From the NCBI RefSeq assembly GCF_018860525.1, contig NZ_JAHKPM010000021.1, forward strand, positions 56,031-120,030: a DNA stretch of 64,000 bases, written 5' to 3'. Position numbers and translations under genes: made by a program. The DNA is from Vibrio hepatarius (GTDB taxonomy: Bacteria; Pseudomonadota; Gammaproteobacteria; Enterobacterales; Vibrionaceae). The notes under the pieces were generated by a model, which was given only the letters and a program-made list of their open reading frames with translations, searched no databases and was not told the DNA's origin. Below, one piece after another: positions 27,224 through 36,984 of the stretch. Position 1 is the first letter of the stretch. Each line of letters starts with the position of its first letter.

Positions 27224-27432
27224 TTTGACCTCTTGTAGTCATTATCCCTAACAGGCGAGTGGGTATTGATTCTTATGTTTAAGAGTGGTTAGTTTAAACC
27301 ATTATTTCAGACCGCCAACAGTTTACAGAGATGTTAATGGTGTGAAAAGCAATTCCAGTTAGCCTGTGAGCTAGTCAGCAATTCAGTAAGGAAAATTTTT
27401 ATTTTACTCAATTGCCACGCATTTATATCAAC

Positions 27433-27457
27433 AGAGGCGGCGTAAATCGCCGCCTCT
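27433..27457 (-). promoter_or_regulatory. Strong hairpin after aceF
   Basis: A perfect 10-bp stem AGAGGCGGCG-TAAAT-CGCCGCCTCT begins 16 bases after the aceF stop. No U-run follows on the minus strand (it continues GTTGATATAAAT), so it may protect the 3' end of aceEF mRNA or act as a partial or Rho-assisted terminator before lpd. The rest of the aceF-lpd gap holds no gene. Confidence 0.6.
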
Positions 27458-27473
27458 AGGTTAGTAAATTTGG

Positions 27474-29357
27474 TTAAAGAACCAAACGACGAATGTCTGA
27501 CAGACATGCATTCAAGTAGGTGATGAAACGTGCACCTTCAGCACCATCGATAACACGGTGGTCATATGACAGAGACAAAGGTAATTGTAGACGCGGTTCA
27601 AAGTCTTTACCGTTCCATACTGGCTTCATTTCAGATTTAGATACCCCAAGGATACCCACCTCTGGTGCGTTTACTATAGGTGTAAATGCTGTACCGCCAA
27701 TTCCGCCAAGGCTAGAAATGGTGAAACAACCGCCTTGCATGTCTGCCGCTGTTAGCTTGCCAGAGCGTGCTTTCTTAGAAACAACCATTAGCTCTTCAGA
27801 TAGATCGTAAATGCCTTTTTTGTTCACATCTTTGAAAACAGGAACAACAAGACCGTTTGGCGTATCTACCGCAATACCCACGTTTACGTACTTTTTAAGA
27901 ATGATGCTTTCGCCATCTTCAGAAAGAGAAGAGTTAAACGATGGGAATGCTTCAAGCGCTTTAGCAACCGCTTTCATGATGAACACAAGCGGTGTGATCT
28001 TCATCCCAGTGTCTTTCTTCGCTTCGATTGCGTTCTGCTCTTTACGGAATGCTTCTAGCTCAGTGATGTCTGCGTTGTCCCACTGTGTAACATGGGGGAT
28101 CATTACCCAGTTACGGTGCAGGTTAGCGCCAGAGATTTTCTTAATCTTAGAAAGCTTCTGAACTTCAGTTTCACCAAACTTACTAAAGTCAACTTTTGGC
28201 CATGGTAGTAAACCAAGAGCAGATCCGTCGCCGCCTTTACCAGATGCAGTAGCACCAGACTCAAGACGCTTCAGCGCATCTTTAACGTAAGACTGAACGT
28301 CTTCTTTAAGGATACGGCTCTTACGACCCGTACCTTTAACCTTAGAAAGGTTAACGCCAAATTCACGAGCAAGACGACGCACCACTGGAGAAGCGTGCGC
28401 GTAGTCACCGTTCTCTTGAAAATCACCAGTTGCTGCTGGCGCTGCGGCTTCTGCTTTAGAAACAGGTGCCGGAGCTGCTGCTTGTACAGAAGCTGCAACA
28501 GGAGCGGGAGCCGCGCCTTCAACAACGAACGTCATGATTAAAGAACCTGTTGACACTTTGTCGCCAGCGGTAATCTTGATTTCTTTTACTGTACCAGCGA
28601 ATGGGGCAGGCACTTCCATTGAAGCTTTGTCACCTTCAACAGTAATTAGAGATTGCTCTTCTTCTACTGTATCACCAACCGCTACCATGATTTCAGTCAC
28701 CTCGACTTCGTCGCCACCGATATCAGGAACGTTCACTTCTTTCTCAGCTGAGGTTGCTAGAGGCGCTGCAACTGGTGCCGCTACTGCAACAGGAGCCGCT
28801 GCAACTGCGGCGCCAGAACCAGCCACTTCAAATACCATGACTAGAGAACCAGTAGATACCGAATCACCAGAAGCGATTTTGATTTCTTTAACCACACCAG
28901 CGAATGGTGCAGGTACTTCCATTGAAGCTTTGTCGCCTTCAACTGTAAGAAGGGATTGTTCTTCTTCTACAGAATCACCGATAGCAACCATGATTTCAGT
29001 GACTTCAACTTCATCACCGCCGATATCTGGGACATGAACTTCTTTAAGCTCGGCTGCCGCTGTAGGAACAGCTGCAACAGATGCCGCCGCTTCAACTACT
29101 GGGGCAATAGGCGCCGCTACAGCACCTTCTGCTTCAAAGATCATAATAAGAGAACCAGTAGAAACAGAATCGCCTTCTGCAACTTTGATTTCTTTAACGA
29201 TACCCGCTGTCGATGCAGGCACTTCCATAGAAGCTTTATCGCCTTCAACTGTTATCAGAGATTGCTCTACTTCAACCTTGTCACCAACGCTTACAAGAAT
29301 TTCAGTAACTTCAACCTCATCCGCACCGATATCTGGTACATTAATTTCGATTGCCAT
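27474..29357 (-). CDS. aceF: Dihydrolipoyl acetyltransferase (E2 of pyruvate dehydrogenase)
   Basis: 627 residues. Three N-terminal lipoyl domains, each with [10 protein letters not shown], place the lipoylated lysines at K41, K143 and K244, linked by Ala/Pro/Val-rich segments. Next is the peripheral-subunit binding domain ([20 protein letters not shown]) and a catalytic domain ending with [15 protein letters not shown], which contains the catalytic His and Asp. It forms the core of the complex and transfers acetyl to CoA. It starts 19 bp after aceE with an AAAGG site. Domains two and three are more alike than either is to domain one. Confidence 0.97.
   Translation of the reverse strand: MAIEINVPDIGADEVEVTEILVSVGDKVEVEQSLITVEGDKASMEVPASTAGIVKEIKVAEGDSVSTGSLIMIFEAEGAVAAPIAPVVEAAASVAAVPTAAAELKEVHVPDIGGDEVEVTEIMVAIGDSVEEEQSLLTVEGDKASMEVPAPFAGVVKEIKIASGDSVSTGSLVMVFEVAGSGAAVAAAPVAVAAPVAAPLATSAEKEVNVPDIGGDEVEVTEIMVAVGDTVEEEQSLITVEGDKASMEVPAPFAGTVKEIKITAGDKVSTGSLIMTFVVEGAAPAPVAASVQAAAPAPVSKAEAAAPAATGDFQENGDYAHASPVVRRLAREFGVNLSKVKGTGRKSRILKEDVQSYVKDALKRLESGATASGKGGDGSALGLLPWPKVDFSKFGETEVQKLSKIKKISGANLHRNWVMIPHVTQWDNADITELEAFRKEQNAIEAKKDTGMKITPLVFIMKAVAKALEAFPSFNSSLSEDGESIILKKYVNVGIAVDTPNGLVVPVFKDVNKKGIYDLSEELMVVSKKARSGKLTAADMQGGCFTISSLGGIGGTAFTPIVNAPEVGILGVSKSEMKPVWNGKDFEPRLQLPLSLSYDHRVIDGAEGARFITYLNACLSDIRRLVL
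28515..29042 (-). repeat. Near-duplicate lipoyl-domain coding repeats in aceF
   Basis: The DNA for lipoyl domains two (about 28818-29042) and three (about 28515-28739) is closely similar, with long shared stretches around the [14 protein letters not shown] block; domain one (about 29124-29351) is less alike. The pattern suggests tandem duplication or ongoing gene conversion. It also creates long antisense open frames that are not genes. Confidence 0.8.
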
Positions 29358-29376
29358 TTCTTATCTACCTTTCCAA

Positions 29377-32046
29377 TTAAGCGTACAACGGGTTAGTTTT
29401 CTCAGTGTCGATATCGAATTTTTTAATCGCTTCCACGATCACTGATTTATCAACCTTACCAAGCCTTTCGAGTTCTGTTAGTGCTGCAACCACCACATAA
29501 CCTGCATTCACTTCAAAGTGACGGCGTAGGTTTTCACGGCTATCTGAACGACCAAAACCATCCGTGCCAAGCACTTTAAATGATTCAGAAGGCATAAATG
29601 CACGAACTTGCTCTGCGTAATTTTTCATGTAGTCAGTGGCTGCGATTGCAGGCTCTTTACCCATCAATTGCGTAATGTATGGCACCTGAGCTTTTGCTTC
29701 TGGATGCAGCATGTTAAAGCGCTCTACGGCTTGACCATCACGAGTAATTTCGTTGAATGATGTGACTGAGTAAACATCAGAAGCAACACCATACTCATCA
29801 CTTAAGATTTGAGCAGCCTTGCGTACTTCGTTCATGATAGTACCAGAGCTCATGAGCTGAACTTTACCTTTTCCGCGCTTACCTGAGTAACTTTCAAGTT
29901 TGTAGATACCTTTACGAATGCCTTCTTCCGCGCCTTCAGGCATTGCTGGCATTGCGTAGTTTTCGTTCATCAGTGTTAAGTAATAGAACACATTTTCTTG
30001 CTCTGAACCATACATGCGACGAATACCATCTTGCATGATGACGGCAACTTCATAGGCAAAAGTCGGATCGTAGGAAATACAATTAGGAATTGTATTCGCC
30101 ATTATGTGCGAGTGCCCATCTTCGTGCTGTAAGCCTTCACCGTTTAGGGTTGTACGGCCTGCTGTAGCACCTAATAGGAAACCACGTGACTGTTGATCAC
30201 CCGCCATCCAAGCCATATCACCTACACGTTGGAAACCAAACATTGAGTAGTAAATGTAAAATGGGATCATAGGCAGGTCATTGGTGCTGTATGATGTTGC
30301 AGCAGCAACCCAAGAAGCCATAGACCCTAGTTCATTGATACCTTCTTGGAGCACTTGACCAGACGTCGCTTCTTTATAATAAGAAACAATGCCTTTGTCT
30401 TCCGGTGTGTATTCTTGGCCATGTGGGTTATAAATACCAATTTGACGGAATAAGCCTTCCATACCAAAGGTACGTGCTTCATCACATATAATAGGCACAA
30501 CATTTTTGCCAATACCTTTATTCTTTAGAAGAATGTTTAGCGTACGTACATAGGCCATTGTGGTCGAAATTTCACGCTTTTGCTCACTAAGCAGAGGAGC
30601 AAACTCTTCAAGTTCAGGCACTTGAAGATCTTGAGTAAATCTAGGTAAGCGCTGTGGCGTATAACCTTTCAGTGCTTTACGACGAGCATGAAGGTATTCG
30701 TATTCCGCTGAACCTTGTTCTAGTTTCAGATACGGTAACGCTTGTACTGCGTCATCCGTGAGGATGTCTTGAAGCCCTAGACGATCACGTAAGTGCAATA
30801 CGTGAGTCATATCCATTTTCTTAACTTGGTGTGCGATGTTTTTACCTTCAGCCGCTTCACCCATTCCGTAGCCTTTAACCGTCTTCGCTAAAATAACGGT
30901 TGGGCGGCCTTTTGTATCCGCAGCATTTTTATATGCGGCGAACAGCTTAGATGACTCATGACCACCACGCTTAAGAGCGAAAATTTCATCGTCTGTCATA
31001 TCAGCAACAAGTGCGGCTGTTTCTGGGTATTTTCCAAAGAAGTGTTCACGTACGTACGCACCATCTTTAGACTTAAAGGTTTGGTAATCACCGTCTACCG
31101 TTTCATTCATTAGCTGAAGTAGCTTACCTGACGTGTCTTTAGCCAGTAGGGAATCCCAGTTACTACCCCAAATAACTTTAACAACATTCCAACCAGCGCC
31201 TTTAAATAGACCTTCTAGTTCTTGGATGATGCTACCGTTACCCATAACAGGGCCATCTAAACGCTGTAGATTACAGTTGATAAGAAAACACAGATTGTCT
31301 AGCTTTTCACGTGCAGCAAACGAAAGAGAACCGCGGGATTCTGGTTCATCCATTTCACCGTCACCGAGAAACGCATATACGCGTTGCGCTGACGTATCTT
31401 TCAGACCACGTCCTTCAAGATACTTGAGGAAGCGCGCCTGATAGATAGCAGAGATAGGGCCAAGGCCCATCGATACTGTTGGGAACTGCCAGAACTCAGG
31501 CATAAGTTTAGGGTGCGGGTATGATGGTATACCTTTTCCATCGACTTCTTGACGGAAATTATCTAACTGTTCTTCAGTCAGACGCCCTTCAACAAATGCG
31601 CGCGAGTATATCCCAGGGGAAATATGACCTTGGTAGTAAACCAGATCGCCACCGTCCGTGTCATTTGGAGCACGGAAGAAATGGTTGAAACATACTTCGT
31701 AGAATGACGCTGCAGACTGATAAGAAGCCATATGACCACCTAGGTCTAGGTCTTTCTTAGAGGCACGCAAGACAATCATGATTGCGTTCCAGCGAATGAT
31801 TGAACGAATACGACGTTCAAGCGTGGTGTCGCCCGGGTATGCTGGCTCTTGTGCGGCTGGAATAGTGTTAATGTAATTAGTGTTGATCCCCGTAGGCATA
31901 TCAACACCATCTAAACGTGCTTTTTCTAGAACGGTTTCTAGTAGAAACTGGGCACGTTCTACACCTTCTTCACGAACAACGGATTCAAGAGCTTTTAGCC
32001 AATCTTGAGTTTCCAGTGCGTCTACGTCATGCTTCATATCAGACAT
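29377..32046 (-). CDS. aceE: Pyruvate dehydrogenase E1 component, homodimeric type
   Basis: 889 residues, the usual size of the homodimeric gamma-proteobacterial E1. The thiamine diphosphate motif starts FLGDGEMDEPES and ends with the ICFLINCNLQ-like region (here NLCFLINCNLQRLDG). It decarboxylates pyruvate and passes the acetyl group to AceF lipoyl arms. The N-terminus MSDMKHDVDALETQDW may start at residue 1 or 4. It is cotranscribed behind pdhR with a 48-bp gap and so is under PdhR control. Confidence 0.97.
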   Translation of the reverse strand: MSDMKHDVDALETQDWLKALESVVREEGVERAQFLLETVLEKARLDGVDMPTGINTNYINTIPAAQEPAYPGDTTLERRIRSIIRWNAIMIVLRASKKDLDLGGHMASYQSAASFYEVCFNHFFRAPNDTDGGDLVYYQGHISPGIYSRAFVEGRLTEEQLDNFRQEVDGKGIPSYPHPKLMPEFWQFPTVSMGLGPISAIYQARFLKYLEGRGLKDTSAQRVYAFLGDGEMDEPESRGSLSFAAREKLDNLCFLINCNLQRLDGPVMGNGSIIQELEGLFKGAGWNVVKVIWGSNWDSLLAKDTSGKLLQLMNETVDGDYQTFKSKDGAYVREHFFGKYPETAALVADMTDDEIFALKRGGHESSKLFAAYKNAADTKGRPTVILAKTVKGYGMGEAAEGKNIAHQVKKMDMTHVLHLRDRLGLQDILTDDAVQALPYLKLEQGSAEYEYLHARRKALKGYTPQRLPRFTQDLQVPELEEFAPLLSEQKREISTTMAYVRTLNILLKNKGIGKNVVPIICDEARTFGMEGLFRQIGIYNPHGQEYTPEDKGIVSYYKEATSGQVLQEGINELGSMASWVAAATSYSTNDLPMIPFYIYYSMFGFQRVGDMAWMAGDQQSRGFLLGATAGRTTLNGEGLQHEDGHSHIMANTIPNCISYDPTFAYEVAVIMQDGIRRMYGSEQENVFYYLTLMNENYAMPAMPEGAEEGIRKGIYKLESYSGKRGKGKVQLMSSGTIMNEVRKAAQILSDEYGVASDVYSVTSFNEITRDGQAVERFNMLHPEAKAQVPYITQLMGKEPAIAATDYMKNYAEQVRAFMPSESFKVLGTDGFGRSDSRENLRRHFEVNAGYVVVAALTELERLGKVDKSVIVEAIKKFDIDTEKTNPLYA

Positions 32047-32094
32047 GGCGATCTATCCTTCTGTTGGTTGGATCTATATATTTAAGTAACGCTG

Positions 32095-32862
32095 TTATGA
32101 GTCGTTACCCTGTTGAATTCGACGCAAAGACCGCTCACGGCGGGATTCTTCACGACTCAAATCCAACAATGTTTCTTCGATATAAGCTAAATGAGAGTGT
32201 GACATTTCACGTGCCTTTTCAGGCTGACCTGAAACAATCGCATCTACAATATTAGCTCGGTGTCTACTTACTTTTTCAACCACTTCATCACGACGATGTA
32301 AGAGTTTGAGATTCTGCAGGACATTTTGCTCTAATAGTGGTGCCAAACTGCGCACAATGTGCAATAAAACCACGTTGTGGGCCGCTTCAGTTAAGGCTAT
32401 CAAAAACTGCATAACTGCAGTGGCTTCAGCCTCAACGTTCTTCTTCGTTTGCTCTTCACTAATATTTCTCAAGCATGCTTGGATACGGGCAAAGTCCTGT
32501 TCGGTACCACGAACTGCTGCAAAATAAGCGGAAATACCTTCCATCGCATGACGCGTTTCAAGCAAGTCCAACTGTGTTTCCGAATGGCTAGACAATAAAT
32601 TTAGCAGAGGATCGGAGAAACTCGTCCAAATTTTCTCACTAACAAATGTACCACCACCCTGGCGACGCGTTAGAAGGCGTTTGGCTTCTAGGCGCTGTAT
32701 GGCTTCTCGGATTGAGGGTCGAGAAACATCAAACTGTTTTGCCAGTTCTCGCTCTGGTGGCAACTGCTGCCCCGGAGATAAGGTTCCTTCCACAATCAGC
32801 CTTTCTAATTCTTGTTCTATAACATCAGAAAGTTTTGGCTGACGAATCCTTTGATAAGCCAT
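32095..32862 (-). CDS. pdhR: Pyruvate dehydrogenase complex repressor PdhR
   Basis: 255 residues of the GntR/FadR family. The N-terminal winged helix ([20 protein letters not shown], then [18 protein letters not shown]) precedes an FCD-type ligand domain that senses pyruvate. PdhR represses its own operon until pyruvate accumulates. Two perfect palindromic operators lie upstream, one just after the predicted promoter and one further up. It is the first gene of pdhR-aceE-aceF-lpd. Confidence 0.96.
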   Translation of the reverse strand: MAYQRIRQPKLSDVIEQELERLIVEGTLSPGQQLPPERELAKQFDVSRPSIREAIQRLEAKRLLTRRQGGGTFVSEKIWTSFSDPLLNLLSSHSETQLDLLETRHAMEGISAYFAAVRGTEQDFARIQACLRNISEEQTKKNVEAEATAVMQFLIALTEAAHNVVLLHIVRSLAPLLEQNVLQNLKLLHRRDEVVEKVSRHRANIVDAIVSGQPEKAREMSHSHLAYIEETLLDLSREESRRERSLRRIQQGNDS

Positions 32863-32891
32863 AGTTGTTGTTCTTCTATTTTTTTGCAGTC

Positions 32892-32908
32892 AATTGGTAA
32901 TACCAATT
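32892..32908. promoter_or_regulatory. PdhR operator 1 (promoter-proximal)
   Basis: AATTGGTAATACCAATT, a perfect palindrome that matches the PdhR box AATTGGT-N3-ACCAATT at every defined base. It lies 20 bases downstream of the pdhR -10 element, where a bound repressor would block initiation or early elongation. Confidence 0.9.
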
Positions 32909-32927
32909 TCATATTGGCCAAGAAACT

Positions 32928-32956
32928 AACATAATTAAAACGCAAGTTCCAGTCAA
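32928..32956 (-). promoter_or_regulatory. pdhR promoter
   Basis: On the minus strand TTGACT (32951-32956) and TATGTT (32928-32933) are 17 bases apart, giving a leader of about 60 bases that contains operator 1. Confidence 0.65.
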
Positions 32957-33028
32957 AAGTTGACCCATATCATTGAACAAGATAACCATCAACACTCTGA
33001 TAACAATAGCTGATTAAAACAGCAACTC

Positions 33029-33045
33029 AATTGGTCAGACCAATT
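33029..33045. promoter_or_regulatory. PdhR operator 2 (distal)
   Basis: AATTGGTCAGACCAATT, a second perfect PdhR palindrome about 72 bp upstream of the -35 box. Its centre is 137 bp from the centre of operator 1, close to 13 helical turns. The remaining 33046-33256 up to the recJ stop shows no gene; a small TGCCTA/TAGGCA inverted repeat at 33196-33217 has no U-run. Confidence 0.85.
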
Positions 33046-33256
33046 ACAATGAATAAACAATTAAATTTTGAAGTCCCAGCTAGATCAAACTTAGAGCCGA
33101 CCATCGGCACTAAGTTTCAACCAAAAAACCCAATTACCTACTCAAAGTTGATAACTAAGTGTTAAGTAATGTAGAGAAAAAGCCAGTACATAGATTGCCT
33201 ACAAGGTTTCATAGGCATAAAAGAGGGGGGATTACCTATTACCATTCTGTTGTTGA

Positions 33257-34993
33257 TCATTTGGCTTCAAGATGATCAATCATGAGTTGTAATGATTGAT
33301 TACCTCGAAATTCATTTATATCAAGTTTAAAAGCCAAGCGAACTGTTTTTACTGAAGCATCAGGCCAGCGCCGCAAATCAACATTAAAAGCAATACCGTC
33401 TAACATAATATTGGTTGGATGACCCTTATATAAAGGCTCTAGCATAAGTTTTAGATGTTTTTCACCCACCAGTTTTTGGTGAAGCAGCTTGAACTCACCA
33501 TCAAAGACAGGCTCAGGAAAAGCTTGTCCCCAAGGTCCAGCAGCGCGAAGTAACTCTGCAGTATGCATAGAAAATTCTTCTGGTTTAAGTTCACCGTCGG
33601 AGAGAATAATACCTTTAAGAGTCGCTTCATCGAGCTCTGCCTTAACGGCAACATCAAAAAGCGGAGAGAATCGCTCAAAATCTTTTTCTAAAATAGTTAA
33701 ACCAGCAGCCATTGCATGGCCACCAAACTTAATAATGAGACCTGGGTTTTGGGTATCAATATGGTCTAAAGTATCACGCATATGCAAACCTGGTATTGAA
33801 CGGCATGAACCTTTTAGCATACCATCACCACCATCAGCAAAAGCAATAACCGGGCGGTGAAACTTTTCTTTAATTCGGGATGCAAGAATACCAATCACCC
33901 CTTGATGCCAATCACGCTGAAATAATACTAGCCCATGGGGCATGTTATTATCACCAAATTGCAAGCGCTCACAAAATGCCATCGCCTCTTGCTTCATTCC
34001 CTCTTCAATCTCTTTTCGAGTTTGATTCAGCCCATCCAACTCATTCGCCATTCGACGCGCAGCATGAATATTATCAGTCAGTAAAAGTTCAACACCAAAT
34101 GACATATCATCCAAGCGCCCAGCAGCATTAATACGCGGGCCTAATCCAAACCCAAAATCAGCGGCAACCAACCTGCGAGGGTCTCGCTTTGCGACTTCAA
34201 TTAGAGCCAAAATTCCTGGTCTAGATTTACCTGCGCGAATACGCTGTAAGCCTTGATGAACCAAAATTCGATTGTTTTCATCGAGGGGAACCACATCAGC
34301 AACGGTTCCCAGTGCCACAAGGTCTAATAATCCCATTAATTTCGGCTCTGTTATACCTCGCTGAGAAAACCAGCCTAAATCGCGCAAGTACACACAAAGC
34401 GCCATCATCAAGTAAAATGCAACACCAACCCCGGCTAATGCTTTAGATGGAAAACGACAAGACTCGAGATTCGGGTTAACCATAGCATCTGCAATAGGGA
34501 GTTCATTGCCCGGTAAATGATGATCCGTAACCAATACCGTTAGACCTCGTGATTTGGCATAGCGTACTCCTTCAATAGAAGACACTCCATTATCAACCGT
34601 CATGATCACTTCAGCACCAAGCTCAATAGCCTGATCCACAACTTCAGGACTCAATCCATAACCGTCTTCGAAACGATTTGGTACTAAATAATCAACATTT
34701 TCTGAACCAAGCGTTCTTAGCGCTATCACGGATAAAGCCGAACTGGTTGCTCCATCTGCATCAAAATCACCGACCACGATAATTCGTTTATTGACTGATA
34801 TTGCCTCATGTAAAAGTTTTACCGCTTTATCAATCCCATGTAAATTTTGATATGAATGCAGATAACGGGCTGCTGTTTCTAGCTGCTGGGAGCAAGTAAT
34901 CCCACGAGAAATATAGATACGTTTAAGAAGAGGCGTAATATCAGCCTCGAGTAAACTCAGATTTGCTTCTGGACGACGTTGAATCTCGATCAT
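33257..34993 (-). CDS. recJ: Single-stranded-DNA-specific 5'-3' exonuclease RecJ
   Basis: 578 residues, normal length. DHH phosphoesterase motifs are visible: VVGDFDADGATSSAL, TVDNGVSS, TDHHLPG and the DHHA1-region GGHAMAAG. The C-terminal OB-like part follows. RecJ degrades single strands in RecFOR recombination, mismatch and base-excision repair. It lies downstream of xerD and dsbC, the order found in E. coli, although prfB does not follow here; pdhR is next. Confidence 0.96.
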   Translation of the reverse strand: MIEIQRRPEANLSLLEADITPLLKRIYISRGITCSQQLETAARYLHSYQNLHGIDKAVKLLHEAISVNKRIIVVGDFDADGATSSALSVIALRTLGSENVDYLVPNRFEDGYGLSPEVVDQAIELGAEVIMTVDNGVSSIEGVRYAKSRGLTVLVTDHHLPGNELPIADAMVNPNLESCRFPSKALAGVGVAFYLMMALCVYLRDLGWFSQRGITEPKLMGLLDLVALGTVADVVPLDENNRILVHQGLQRIRAGKSRPGILALIEVAKRDPRRLVAADFGFGLGPRINAAGRLDDMSFGVELLLTDNIHAARRMANELDGLNQTRKEIEEGMKQEAMAFCERLQFGDNNMPHGLVLFQRDWHQGVIGILASRIKEKFHRPVIAFADGGDGMLKGSCRSIPGLHMRDTLDHIDTQNPGLIIKFGGHAMAAGLTILEKDFERFSPLFDVAVKAELDEATLKGIILSDGELKPEEFSMHTAELLRAAGPWGQAFPEPVFDGEFKLLHQKLVGEKHLKLMLEPLYKGHPTNIMLDGIAFNVDLRRWPDASVKTVRLAFKLDINEFRGNQSLQLMIDHLEAK

Positions 34994-35134
34994 AACTATA
35001 AAATCAAACTTGTGCTTTAGGAGGAACTAGAAATGGAAAGTACAGAAAGCGGACAACCACCATTTGTTTAAATAAATTGAGGCAAGGTGGTTACCGCTAC
35101 TTTTCAATAACTCTAACGAGTCAACGCTGATACT

Positions 35135-35887
35135 TTACGACTTTTGAGTCTGTTGTAAACGTTTTAGCATTTGATCTGGTGGCAGATAACCGCCCACCAT
35201 TTCACCGCCTGGCAAAAAGATCGCAGGAGTGCCACTGATACCCAACTCTCGACCCAAATTATAGTGTTTTTTGATAATATCTTGGAATTTAGCAAAGTCT
35301 TTGCTCTTGTCTGGGAATTCACTTTTTTCCTTTGCGATATCCATCGATTTTTGCGGGTCTTTTGCTCCCCAAATAGTCGCCATTTTATCGGCAACTGAGC
35401 CTACTCCTCCTTGACGCGGATAGGCCATATAGCGAATGGTGATACCAAGATTGTTATAGTCTTTAATTTGATTGTGTAGGCGTACACAATAGCCACAGGT
35501 TATATCGGTAAATACTGTAACAACATATTTCTCATCTTTAGCTTTGAATTCAATCATGCTGTCTTGGAATTTGTTAATTTTAGCCGCATTGATAGGAGCC
35601 TGACGTTTGGCTAATACATCTTCATACTGGCCATCTTTATCAAGCTTATATAAGGTCCCAGCTAAAAAATATTCACCGTCTGGCGAAGCAAAAAGAACCC
35701 CACCACTGGTTTGAACCTCCACCAAACCTTTAATATCGGCTGGTACTACTTTGCTAATTTCTAAACCTAATTTAGAAAAACGTTTTTCAAGTTGAGCTTT
35801 ATCTACTTTTATCTCTGCTGCTGAGACCGTTTGTGCGGCCACTAGTAAAGGAAGGGTAAGTAGAGTCATTCGGCGTAATACGCTCAT
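35135..35887 (-). CDS. dsbC: Thiol:disulfide interchange protein DsbC
   Basis: 250 residues from MSVLRRMTLLTLPL with an AAGGTGA site; a longer frame begins inside xerD. A signal peptide ends near VSA-AEIK. The N-terminal dimerisation domain is followed by a thioredoxin fold with the active site CGYC (TDITCGYCVRLH) and cis-Pro in SGTPAIFL. It isomerises wrong disulfides in the periplasm and is recycled by DsbD. Only the two active-site cysteines are present: the second, structural disulfide of E. coli DsbC (C141-C163) has no counterpart, with WGAKD where E. coli has WCAKD. Confidence 0.94.
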   Translation of the reverse strand: MSVLRRMTLLTLPLLVAAQTVSAAEIKVDKAQLEKRFSKLGLEISKVVPADIKGLVEVQTSGGVLFASPDGEYFLAGTLYKLDKDGQYEDVLAKRQAPINAAKINKFQDSMIEFKAKDEKYVVTVFTDITCGYCVRLHNQIKDYNNLGITIRYMAYPRQGGVGSVADKMATIWGAKDPQKSMDIAKEKSEFPDKSKDFAKFQDIIKKHYNLGRELGISGTPAIFLPGGEMVGGYLPPDQMLKRLQQTQKS

Positions 35888-35924
35888 TGAATTCACCTTA
35901 TTATTTACTGACAAAGGGCATCCC

Positions 35925-36833
35925 CTATGCTCTTGGATGATGCTCACTGTGTAACTGCTTTAATCGCTCTGTTGCCACGTGAGTATAAATTTGTGTTGTC
36001 GATAAGTCACTGTGTCCTAATAGCATTTGCACAACTCTAAGGTCTGCTCCATAATTGAGCAAATGGGTGGCAAATGCATGACGCAACACATGTGGCGACA
36101 ACAGTTCAGTCTCAATTCCAGCCATAATGGCATAATGCTTGATGCGATGCCAAAACGTCTGGCGCGTCATTTGACGTGCTCTTTTGCTCGGAAAAACTAC
36201 ATCAGACGTTGTTTCTCCTAGCAACTCAGACCGCCCTTGCTGGATAAAAGTTTCAATCCATTCAACAGCATTTTCTCCCATAGGAACCAAGCGCTCTTTT
36301 CCTCCCTTACCAGTCACGCGCACAACACCTTGTCTAAGACTAATATTTTCCATCGTCAGGCTGACAAGTTCGGTTACGCGAAGTCCAGTCGCATAGAGCA
36401 GTTCAAGCATCGCTTTATCTCTTAACTCCAAAGCATCATTAGTGTTCGGAGCATTTAATAATGCCTCAACTTGCTCCTCACTAAGATCTTTAGGAAGTCG
36501 CTTGGGTAACTTAGGGCTGACCAGAAGTGCACTAGGGTCATCGGCTCGCACTTTTTCTCTATGAAGATACTGAAATAAGCGTCGTATAGCTGACAACATT
36601 CTTGCGCGGGAGGTCTGTTTATATTCTTGATCCATCAACCAGCTTTGATAATCCTGCAGACCAGATAGGCTTATGAAATCAAGACGATAATTGTTATCGT
36701 TCATCCACTGAATCAGCTTCGACAAGTCATTACGATAAGACATCAAAGTGTTTTCAGACAATCCTCTTTCCATCCACATCGCATCAAGAAACTGCTCAAT
36801 CATCCCCTGCTCAAAAGAAATCTTATCTGACAC
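35925..36833 (-). CDS. xerD: Site-specific tyrosine recombinase XerD
   Basis: 302 residues from a GTG start giving VSDKISFEQGMIEQ, with GAGG six bases upstream; a TTG four codons earlier is less likely. The catalytic set is complete: Arg in ATGLRVTEL, Lys in GKGGKERLV, His/Arg in SPHVLRHAFATH, His in LGHSDLS and nucleophile Tyr in TTQIYTHV. With XerC it resolves chromosome dimers at dif. It is divergent from fldB and followed by dsbC and recJ, as in E. coli. Confidence 0.96.
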   Translation of the reverse strand: MSDKISFEQGMIEQFLDAMWMERGLSENTLMSYRNDLSKLIQWMNDNNYRLDFISLSGLQDYQSWLMDQEYKQTSRARMLSAIRRLFQYLHREKVRADDPSALLVSPKLPKRLPKDLSEEQVEALLNAPNTNDALELRDKAMLELLYATGLRVTELVSLTMENISLRQGVVRVTGKGGKERLVPMGENAVEWIETFIQQGRSELLGETTSDVVFPSKRARQMTRQTFWHRIKHYAIMAGIETELLSPHVLRHAFATHLLNYGADLRVVQMLLGHSDLSTTQIYTHVATERLKQLHSEHHPRA

Positions 36834-36984
36834 ATTAATCCTCAACTGTAAGATATGCGCTCAATGTAAGTGTCATGAGGTAATAAAGCTATAAAAATTG
36901 CTTTTTATTCTGCATATTCGCTGCAAAGCTCGCCATTTTATGGTTAGAATTCACTATTATTTAGAATGAGTGAAAAAGAAAGTG

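Noticed and set aside
28515..29351. Regular repeats considered as a CRISPR array
   Set aside because: The repeat units are about 300 bases and encode lipoyl domains; no short repeat-spacer pattern or cas gene exists in the window.
28515..29445. Long plus-strand open frames antisense to aceF (86 to 167 codons)
   Set aside because: They mirror the repeated, Ala/Pro/Val-rich lipoyl-domain coding sequence; the proteins are low-complexity, have no ribosome-binding sites and no family resemblance.
33046..33256. Possible small RNA between the distal PdhR box and recJ
   Set aside because: Only a weak 6-bp inverted repeat is present, with no promoter-terminator pair I could support.
33489..33860. 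123-codon plus-strand frame inside recJ
   Set aside because: Antisense shadow of a well conserved gene, with no recognisable protein and no promoter context.
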